Assembly: GCA_025352305.1 (NCBI GenBank)
Contig: JANXTQ010000096.1
Span: 1 to 8,769, forward strand
From: Actinomycetes bacterium
GTDB lineage: Bacteria; Actinomycetota; Acidimicrobiia; Acidimicrobiales; RAAP-2
Reading direction: 5' to 3'
Length of the DNA: 8,769 bases
Shown here piece after piece: positions 1 through 5,997 of the stretch. The translations under genes and the position numbers were made by a program. Each line of letters begins with the position of its first letter. The stretch's first letter is position 1. Under the pieces are notes generated by a model. That model was not told where the DNA came from. It did no database searches and saw only the letters and a program-made list of their open reading frames with translations.

Positions 1-329
1 GTTACCGCTTAGTAACGCGTAGGAGCATAGTCAGCACTCGCTGTGGGGGCGAGTAACACCGCTGACCAACAAGGGCGGCTCCGAGCCTCATATATTCCAG
101 CGAACGACGTCAAAATTTGGTCTCCGGTGGCTCGTGACATCTTTTGGTGAACGGCCGATATCGCGTCGACGCCAGATAGCCCCGAAGCGGTAGAGGTGAC
201 ATGAGGCGACGTTGAATTCGTTTCGTTTCCCAGCGATTTGGCACCGAATCGGGCACCCGTGGTGGACCAGCATCGCCGAATCAAAAAGTGTGGGAAGTAA
301 ACTTGAGGCGATTACGACGGTTAGGGAGC
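1..329. other. Left-hand non-coding stretch with no supported gene
   Basis: I see no gene in this stretch. A minus-strand open frame covers 9-284, but it begins with TTG without a ribosome binding site, and its product is rich in Ser, Thr, Ala and Arg with no recognisable motif. A small perfect inverted repeat is present (ACTCGC at 36-41, GCGAGT at 49-54, 7-base loop) with no T-run after it, so it is not a clear terminator. The stretch presumably holds the promoter of the acyltransferase gene that follows, but I could not pick out convincing -10 and -35 elements. Confidence 0.5.
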
Positions 330-2447
330 ATGTCGATCTCAAATACTGACCGTTCAACGAGCGGATACCGCGCGGATATTCAGGGTCTTCGGGCCGTGGC
401 CGTGCTGCTCGTGATTTTGGACCATTACGACCTATTGCGGTGTCGCTACGGCTACGTCGGCGTGGACGTTTTCTTCGTCATATCCGGATTCGTTATTGCG
501 GGAGTGCTTTTTCGCGAGGTTGATCGAACCGGCTCCGTGAGCTTGCTGTCGTTTTACGCGCGCCGTGCCCGAAGAATCTTGCCCGCCTCCACTCTCACCC
601 TGATTGTCACGGTGGCAGCCAGCTTGTACCTCTTCGGGCAGATTGGCACCTTTGACTTGGCGCACGACGCGGTGGCTTCTGCACTTTTCACTGCGAACTT
701 TCACTTTGCGAATCAAGGCGTGAACTACTTCGCCGACACTGCACCGGCCTCAGCGTTGCTGCACTTTTGGTCCTTGGCAGTCGAAGAGCAGTTCTATTTC
801 GTCATTCCGAGCCTCGTCCTTGCGATCACGTTCCTCTTTCGACGAAAACAACGAGCGGTCGTGGTTGTGGTGTCGGCTCTTGTGGTTCTGTCGTACGTCT
901 GGTCGATTATCGCCACACATCAGAACTATCAAACGGCCTACTACTCAATTGCCACGCGCGCGTGGGAACTCGGCGTCGGCGTCGTACTTGCCGGTGTCAT
1001 TTCCCACGGCTCGCGCATTAACAAGTGGGTTGCGGCGAGTGGAACGTGGGTTGGCTGTGGACTCATCGTCGCCAGTGCGTGGTGGGTCAATTCGCCGCTG
1101 GACTATCCCGGCTCCATTGCGGGTATTCCCGTTCTCGGCGTCGCACTCATCATTCTGTGTGGTGCGAGTGACTCAAAGTACGGCTTCAATCGCCTGCTCT
1201 CTCAGCGCCCCGCAGTGGTTGTTGGGGATCTCTCGTACTCCCTTTATTTGTGGCACTTTCCGGTCATTGCGTTGGCCATGAAATATTGGCCCCCCCAACC
1301 CGATCTAACCTCGCGCCTCGTGCTTCTGTTTGTTGCCGTCCTTATTGCGTACGCCAGTTTCCGCTTTCTCGAGGATCCCATCCGTCGCTCGACACTGATC
1401 AAGCGCGCACCGTGGCGCTCGCTGGCAGTCGGCGCCATCGCCATGACGCTGGCCCTCGTGGTGTCAGTTCTTCCGACAGCGACCTTGGAAGCGCACTCGG
1501 CAGTGCGCGTCAACGGAAACCCCGCTCTCAACAAACTGCAGGCCCAGATCCTCGCCGCAACGAAAGTGAAGTACTTTCCCTCGGCCAGCGATCCGCCGTT
1601 GGAACTCTCGCTCGGAACCGACTCGTTTTCGATTCCGTCAATGGTTACCAACTGCACGCCCTCACTGACTCAAGTAACGGTTCCGCGCTGTTCGTACGGC
1701 GATACTGCGTCGAGCAAGGTGGTCGTGCTCTACGGCAACTCCCAAGCTCAAATGTGGGCGCCCGCACTTGATCGTCTCGGAGTACGAGATCACTTTCGAG
1801 TGGTTCCTATCGCCAAGCCAGCGTGCGGCGTATTTATTCAAGTGGGTTACGTGGATCCAACGGGACACGTTTCGACCGTCTGCGAACGATTTGTTGCCCA
1901 GTCGATCAAACGAATGATTGCGCTTCACCCCGTGAGCATCGTGGTGGCGGCGACCCTTGGAAACCTGCTCAAAGTCGGAGCGGACCCGAATCAACTCGGC
2001 CCGACAAATCGACTGCCGTCGAGTTCGCTGGCTCCGCCCACTACTCAACAAACGATTGACGCCGTAACCAAATTTGTTGCTGCTTTGGCCCCGACGCACG
2101 CGCACATTGTCTTGCTCGGAAACATCCCGGTTCCCTTAACGGGCGGTAAGTACCCCGGCGGCACGACTCCTCAAGGCTGCCTGCTGGAAAATTTGCACGA
2201 TATTCAGCGATGTTCTCTAGCGGCTCCATCGGTCGCGACGAGTTCGAACCGATACAAACTTCGTCAGTCCGCTCTCGCGGCGCACGTGCCGTTTATTGAC
2301 GTGAACCCGCTGCTGTGCGCCAACAAGATCTGTCCGGCACTCGTGAATCGGCTCTTGGTGCACTATGACACGCTGCACCTCAGCCGTCAGTACGCCGAGT
2401 ACGTCTCGCTCGGACTACGCGGACTGCTCGGGAAAAATCTTCCTTAA
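330..2447 (+). CDS. Acyltransferase-3 (OafA/YrhL-type) membrane protein with C-terminal SGNH domain
   Basis: This 705-residue protein probably O-acetylates a cell-surface or exported polysaccharide: the membrane part would carry the acyl group across the membrane and the extracytoplasmic SGNH domain would transfer it. Visible acyltransferase-3 motifs are GLRAVAVL with Arg21 spaced ten residues from His32, GYVGVDVFFVISGF (41-54), RRARRILPA (78-86), FWSLAVEEQFYF (146-157), RAWELGVG (210-217), GDLSYSLYLWHFPV (299-312) and FRFLEDPIRR (344-353). About ten hydrophobic helices precede a last one near 364-382. The SGNH domain shows GNSQ with Ser471 as likely nucleophile and DTLH (Asp680, His683). The usual GDSH box is altered to GNSQ. 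I chose the ATG at 330 because it places the conserved motif about 13 residues in, as in the family; an upstream GTG at 288 and TTG at 303 are in frame and possible. The substrate is unknown. Confidence 0.9.
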   Translation: MSISNTDRSTSGYRADIQGLRAVAVLLVILDHYDLLRCRYGYVGVDVFFVISGFVIAGVLFREVDRTGSVSLLSFYARRARRILPASTLTLIVTVAASLYLFGQIGTFDLAHDAVASALFTANFHFANQGVNYFADTAPASALLHFWSLAVEEQFYFVIPSLVLAITFLFRRKQRAVVVVVSALVVLSYVWSIIATHQNYQTAYYSIATRAWELGVGVVLAGVISHGSRINKWVAASGTWVGCGLIVASAWWVNSPLDYPGSIAGIPVLGVALIILCGASDSKYGFNRLLSQRPAVVVGDLSYSLYLWHFPVIALAMKYWPPQPDLTSRLVLLFVAVLIAYASFRFLEDPIRRSTLIKRAPWRSLAVGAIAMTLALVVSVLPTATLEAHSAVRVNGNPALNKLQAQILAATKVKYFPSASDPPLELSLGTDSFSIPSMVTNCTPSLTQVTVPRCSYGDTASSKVVVLYGNSQAQMWAPALDRLGVRDHFRVVPIAKPACGVFIQVGYVDPTGHVSTVCERFVAQSIKRMIALHPVSIVVAATLGNLLKVGADPNQLGPTNRLPSSSLAPPTTQQTIDAVTKFVAALAPTHAHIVLLGNIPVPLTGGKYPGGTTPQGCLLENLHDIQRCSLAAPSVATSSNRYKLRQSALAAHVPFIDVNPLLCANKICPALVNRLLVHYDTLHLSRQYAEYVSLGLRGLLGKNLP

Positions 2448-4060
2448 AACGCCCCTCGATCGCGGAGCCATTCGGCCGCCTCGCGTTGGTGTCGGGCGTA
2501 ATCCATCTTTCCATTGACCGCTCGACCAATGGTGTCGACCGTGCGTATGGCTCGAGGCGCTTTGTACGAGGCAAGTCGTGACTTCACGTGCGCAATTAGT
2601 TCAGACTCATCGACGTGCTGTTGGGGGTGCAGTTCCACCGCCGCGACGATTCGCTGGCCATACTCCTCGTCGGCCACGCCCACTACGCAGGCGTCGGCGA
2701 CCGCGGCGTGAGTCTTCAGCGTTTCTTCCACCTCTTCGGGAAAGACCTTTTCTCCAGCGGTGTTGATGCACTGGCTGCCGCGTCCGAGCAACTGAATGGT
2801 GCCATCAGCGTTCACTTTGGCCATGTCGCCGGGAACGCTGTAGCGAACGCCGTCTACAACCTGAAAAGTCGCGGCGCTCTTGATCTCATCCTTGTAGTAG
2901 CCGAGAGGAATGCGTCCTCCGAGCATCAATCGGCCGATCTCGTCGCTACCCGCCAGTACGTCAGTATCAGAGTCTGAAATAACGCGTACGTCGACGCCTA
3001 ACGTGAAACGGGCCGTCTGTTGCATTGATTGACCGCTCGAGATCGACGAACCCATGCCGAGCGCTTCAGATGAACTAAATGCGTCCACCAACATCATGTT
3101 GGGCTGATGCGCCAGCAGACCACGTTTGATTTCTTCACTCCACATGGCGCCGGAGGAGAGAAAGGCAAAGACGCTGCTCAGTGAGTACTGATTCGGATTT
3201 GCCTCGAGGCAGCGAAGCAGCGGCCGTGCAAAGGGGTCGCCCACAATGACTACAACGTTCACCTCGTGATCGTCGATTACTCGAGCCAACTCGTCGGCAC
3301 TGAAGTGGCGACTGGGCAGTAGAACGACCCGACCCCCTCCGCCAAGAGCATTGATGGCGGTAAAGAGTCCGGTGCCGTGCATCAAGGGACACGCAGGAAG
3401 AACCGAGTAGCCGGGACCATCGCTACGAACAAGTTCGGCTACCGCTTGGGCGTGCGACTCTTCGTCGAAGCGTCGAAAGCCGCCCGAATTAAGGCGTGCG
3501 AACAGATCGTCCTGGCGCCACATGACACCCTTGGGCATGCCTGTTGTGCCGCCGGTGTAGAGAAATATCATGTCGTCGCCGCTCAACTCCGGCAACTCTC
3601 CAATCGTCGTGGCCGTGGCCTCTTCAAAAGGTGTGGCCCAACTCGGACACGGCTCCGTGGCGTCGTCGACAAAGAGAAAGTGACGCAGACCGGGCAACTG
3701 GGGTCGCAGTGCCTCCACGACGGAGAGAAAGCTGCCGTGAAAAATTAAGACCTCGGCGTCAGCGTTGTCAAAGAGATAGACCAGTTCGTCGACCCCGTAT
3801 CGGTAGTTCGTATTGACGGGTATTGATTTGTTGAACAGAGCCGCGGCAAAACCAATTAGATACTCGGGACTGTTGTGCAAGTAGAGCGCGACTTTGGCAC
3901 CCGGGGCCACCGCGCGTTCGTTCATCCAGGTGGCTACCGCACGCGAACTCTGATCAAATTCGCTCCAGCTCACGCTGCGCGGTCCTTGTTCGATTGCGAC
4001 CGCGTCGCCTTGAACGTGGGCCAGTGCGCGCCACACCTCGGCGTAGTTCCATGAACTCAC
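2444..4060 (-). CDS. Acyl-CoA synthetase (AMP-forming), FadD19-like
   Basis: The product (538 residues) activates a carboxylic acid to its CoA thioester through an acyl-adenylate in the cytoplasm. All adenylate-forming core motifs are visible: the phosphate-binding loop YTGGTTGMPKGVM (168-180), an SSSEALG segment (about 329-335) at the usual YGxTE site, VPGD with Asp412, LLGRGSQCINTAGEKVFPEE with Arg427, and NGKMDY with the probable catalytic Lys518. The stretches GGRIPLGYYKDE and GVRYSVPGD closely resemble mycobacterial FadD19-type enzymes, which activate sterol side-chain acids. The substrate here cannot be deduced. The frame stays open 106 codons further upstream, but that extension is antisense to the dehydrogenase and its leader. 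The GTG at 4060 is favoured because an AGGGGG ribosome site lies 4 bases before it and the N-terminus then fits the family. The stop overlaps the convergent acyltransferase stop by 4 bases. Confidence 0.92.
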   Translation of the reverse strand: MSSWNYAEVWRALAHVQGDAVAIEQGPRSVSWSEFDQSSRAVATWMNERAVAPGAKVALYLHNSPEYLIGFAAALFNKSIPVNTNYRYGVDELVYLFDNADAEVLIFHGSFLSVVEALRPQLPGLRHFLFVDDATEPCPSWATPFEEATATTIGELPELSGDDMIFLYTGGTTGMPKGVMWRQDDLFARLNSGGFRRFDEESHAQAVAELVRSDGPGYSVLPACPLMHGTGLFTAINALGGGGRVVLLPSRHFSADELARVIDDHEVNVVVIVGDPFARPLLRCLEANPNQYSLSSVFAFLSSGAMWSEEIKRGLLAHQPNMMLVDAFSSSEALGMGSSISSGQSMQQTARFTLGVDVRVISDSDTDVLAGSDEIGRLMLGGRIPLGYYKDEIKSAATFQVVDGVRYSVPGDMAKVNADGTIQLLGRGSQCINTAGEKVFPEEVEETLKTHAAVADACVVGVADEEYGQRIVAAVELHPQQHVDESELIAHVKSRLASYKAPRAIRTVDTIGRAVNGKMDYARHQREAAEWLRDRGAF

Positions 4061-4064
4061 GAAG

Positions 4065-4070
4065 CCCCCT
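4065..4070 (-). promoter_or_regulatory. Ribosome binding site deciding the synthetase start
   Basis: Read on the minus strand this is AGGGGG followed by a 4-base spacer and GTG. It supports the GTG start at 4060 over the much longer upstream open frame. Confidence 0.6.
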
Positions 4071-4158
4071 ATCGTTGGCCCGACTTTACAGAACCTCAGC
4101 GGCTCTTCGAACAAGGGTGGGGTATCTTCAAGACAGGACAACAGTGGGGAAGTCAGCA

Positions 4159-4188
4159 ATGCAAGTGAACCGGGTCGTGGCGCGATGA
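4159..4188 (+). CDS. Possible 9-codon leader open frame coupled to the dehydrogenase
   Basis: An ATG at 4159 opens a frame encoding MQVNRVVAR that ends at TGA 4186-4188, overlapping the ATG (4185-4187) of the acyl-CoA dehydrogenase in an ATGA arrangement. A purine-rich GGGGAAG (4146-4152) sits before this ATG at a workable distance, whereas the dehydrogenase ATG has only a poor ribosome site (CGTGG). The simplest reading is that ribosomes load at the short frame and re-initiate at the dehydrogenase start. The frame is the last part of a longer open stretch that runs antisense to the synthetase gene, so chance is not excluded. The peptide shows no run of repeated amino acids typical of an attenuator. 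Confidence 0.35.
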   Translation: MQVNRVVAR

Positions 4189-5363
4189 GCGAAGGCCGTG
4201 GACTGCTGGCCCCGGCGGGTTCAGCGAGTGGACCCGAGATTGCGGCGGCGAACGATCCTCGTCGACTGCAGATCAGAGAGTGGCTCGAAGCACATCCGAC
4301 GCCGACGGGGCGAGAACTCGCTGACGCCGGACTGGTCTCGCCGCACTTACCAGCACCGTGGGGCCGTGGCGCCGACACCGAAACTCAACTGATTATTGAC
4401 GAAGAGTTACGACGGTCTCACGTCACGCGACCAATCAATCCGATTGGTATTGGCTGGGCCGGACCCACGATCATCTACGCCGGCACCGAGGAGCAACAAC
4501 GTCGGTGGCTGCCGCGCTTGCTCAGTGGAGAAGACTTTTGGTGTCAACTCTTCTCCGAACCTGACGCCGGCAGCGACCTCGCGTCGCTGCAAACAAAAGC
4601 CGTTCGTGACGGCGACGAGTGGGTCATAACGGGTCAGAAAATCTGGACGAGTTACGCCCACATTGCCAAGTGGGGGATATTGCTCGCTCGCACGTCGAGC
4701 GACGGAGCACCGCAAAAGGGAATTTCTTACTTCATCTGTCCAATGGACGCTGCGGGCATCACCGTTCGTCCCTTGGTCGATATGACGGGCGATCACGCGT
4801 TTAACGAAGTGTTCCTCGACGAAGTGCGTATTCCCTCGGACCATCTCATTGGCGACGTCAATGATGGCTGGCGACTAGCCAAGGTCACCCTCGGCAATGA
4901 ACGCGTGTCGCTGTCGGGCGAAGGAGCGTTGTGGGGGCGTGGACCGACCGCAAAGGATGTGGTGAGCGCTGCGTCCAAGATGAAGGAACGCTTGAGCGCC
5001 ATTGAGCGAGACGCACTCGTTCGTTGTTGGAGTCACGGCGAGATTCTTCGCCTACTGCGCCTACGACTGCTGTCAGCTGCGCTTGCGGGCAAAGAGCCCG
5101 GACCCGAGGCGTCAGTGCGTAAAGCGTTGGCGGACGATCACGGTCAAGAGGTGATGTCGCTCGCTCACGATTTGGCCGGCGCGGCCGGCATGCTCGAAGG
5201 CCGCGGTCCCGGCGCGGTGGACGGCGACATGGGCGCGACCTGGTATCACGGCTTTCTTTACGCCCAAGCACTCACCATTGGTGGAGGAACGTCCGTTGTT
5301 CAGCGCAACATCATCGCCGAGCGCGTGCTCGGACTGCCTAAAGACCAGTTGGTCGCTCGCTAA
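4185..5363 (+). CDS. Acyl-CoA dehydrogenase (FadE-like), IVD-type catalytic base
   Basis: This 392-residue flavoenzyme should oxidise an acyl-CoA to the 2,3-enoyl-CoA with FAD as cofactor, passing electrons to an electron-transfer flavoprotein. The family signature FSEPDAGSD (123-131) is present, followed by DGDEWVITGQKIWTS (142-156) and the C-terminal IGGGTSVVQRNIIAERVLGLP (365-385) typical of actinobacterial FadE proteins. The position of the medium-chain enzyme's catalytic Glu (YEG) is Gly here, but LGNER (236-240) carries Glu239 where isovaleryl- and long-chain enzymes keep their base, so the protein is probably active. The N-terminal helical domain looks somewhat short. The start at 4185 is the only one available in frame because no upstream start codon exists; its ribosome site is weak and it overlaps a short leader frame. 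The gene diverges from the synthetase gene across 124 bases and overlaps the riboflavin synthase gene tail to tail. Confidence 0.9.
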   Translation: MSEGRGLLAPAGSASGPEIAAANDPRRLQIREWLEAHPTPTGRELADAGLVSPHLPAPWGRGADTETQLIIDEELRRSHVTRPINPIGIGWAGPTIIYAGTEEQQRRWLPRLLSGEDFWCQLFSEPDAGSDLASLQTKAVRDGDEWVITGQKIWTSYAHIAKWGILLARTSSDGAPQKGISYFICPMDAAGITVRPLVDMTGDHAFNEVFLDEVRIPSDHLIGDVNDGWRLAKVTLGNERVSLSGEGALWGRGPTAKDVVSAASKMKERLSAIERDALVRCWSHGEILRLLRLRLLSAALAGKEPGPEASVRKALADDHGQEVMSLAHDLAGAAGMLEGRGPGAVDGDMGATWYHGFLYAQALTIGGGTSVVQRNIIAERVLGLPKDQLVAR

Positions 5364-5881
5364 AAACCGAGCACGAGGGGGCCAGCATCTTCAAAACCCT
5401 GGCGAACTCCCTGGCCGGCGCGGCGCTGTAACTGTTCGGGTTCAAAAAGCATCCAGTAGGCGTTGCGAGCGTGCTTGCGCGAGCGTTGGTCAAATACCGA
5501 CGCAAGAACTTCCGGGTCGCTCGATTCATCCTCGTGAACAAACACCTCGAGAATCGGGGTGGAAGTGAGCAACTGGGCGAGCATGATGCCCTGAGCAGCC
5601 TCGTGCGCGCACTGTTTGTCGATGGGGGCGCTGCCGGGCATTCCCAGGACAACGACAATGTCGCACTTTTTGCGTTCAATCAGATTCTTGGCCGCGACCG
5701 CCAGATCCTTAAAGCCCGGCACGGTCGCGGTTACCACGTCGAATGTGACGCCGTATCCGTCACACTCGCGCAGCTCGGCGGTTGCTGCAGCACCCATGTC
5801 GTAACGAGCGAACATTGTGTCGACGATGCCGATTCTCTTTTTCTTAGATTCGGTCTGCTTCTTGGAACTCTTCTTGGCCAC
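5360..5881 (-). CDS. ribC: Riboflavin synthase, archaeal type (lumazine-synthase fold)
   Basis: The 173-residue product matches the archaeal riboflavin synthase family, which converts two molecules of 6,7-dimethyl-8-ribityllumazine into riboflavin and 5-amino-6-ribitylaminouracil. Segments shared with the Methanocaldococcus-type enzyme, as I recall it, run along the whole chain: GIVDTMFARYDM (18-29), TVPGFKDLAVAAK (53-65), CDIVVVLGMPG (73-83), CAHEAAQGIMLAQL (91-104), EVFVHEDE (112-119) and RRAGQGVRQGFEDAGP (153-168). This family is homologous to lumazine synthase and unrelated to the two-barrel bacterial RibE. A lysine-rich extension of about 16 residues precedes the conserved start and looks absent from archaeal members. 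The GTG at 5881 is chosen because AAAGGAG lies 4 bases upstream and the 39 upstream codons show no family similarity. No other riboflavin gene is nearby. The enzyme would supply FAD precursor used by the flanking dehydrogenases. Confidence 0.93.
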   Translation of the reverse strand: MAKKSSKKQTESKKKRIGIVDTMFARYDMGAAATAELRECDGYGVTFDVVTATVPGFKDLAVAAKNLIERKKCDIVVVLGMPGSAPIDKQCAHEAAQGIMLAQLLTSTPILEVFVHEDESSDPEVLASVFDQRSRKHARNAYWMLFEPEQLQRRAGQGVRQGFEDAGPLVLGF

Positions 5882-5885
5882 GGCG

Positions 5886-5892
5886 CTCCTTT
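5886..5892 (-). promoter_or_regulatory. Ribosome binding site deciding the ribC start
   Basis: Read on the minus strand this is AAAGGAG, 4 bases before the GTG at 5881. It is a near-consensus site and fixes the start of the riboflavin synthase. Confidence 0.75.
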
Positions 5893-5986
5893 GACGTGCT
5901 GCAGTGTAGAAGGCGAGGACTTTGGACCTTTCGTTACAACTGAACACCTCAATACATCGGCGTAGGGTGGGGCGAGTAAGTGCGAC

Positions 5987-5992
5987 AAGGAG
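5987..5992 (+). promoter_or_regulatory. Ribosome binding site of the second acyl-CoA dehydrogenase
   Basis: AAGGAG lies 5 bases before the ATG at 5998. It favours this start over the in-frame GTG at 5980, which has no good site and would add only six residues. Confidence 0.75.
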
Positions 5993-5997
5993 CGTCA

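Noticed and set aside
9..284. Minus-strand open frame of 91 codons
   Set aside because: TTG start without a ribosome site, no motif, and composition like non-coding sequence.
288..329. Longer acyltransferase start at GTG 288
   Set aside because: No ribosome site before it, and the added residues are not part of the family pattern. It remains possible, as does TTG 303, which has GGAAG six bases upstream.
4061..4378. Open-frame extension adding 106 residues to the N-terminus of the acyl-CoA synthetase
   Set aside because: It is antisense to the dehydrogenase start and the intergenic region, has low-complexity Pro/Ser/Ala content, and a good ribosome site lies before the GTG at 4060.
5471..5965. 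Plus-strand open frame of 164 codons opposite ribC
   Set aside because: Shadow of the riboflavin synthase gene; the minus-strand protein has unmistakable family motifs.
5882..5997. FMN riboswitch before ribC
   Set aside because: I looked for the conserved FMN-element blocks on the minus strand and found none; the 116-base gap is also short.
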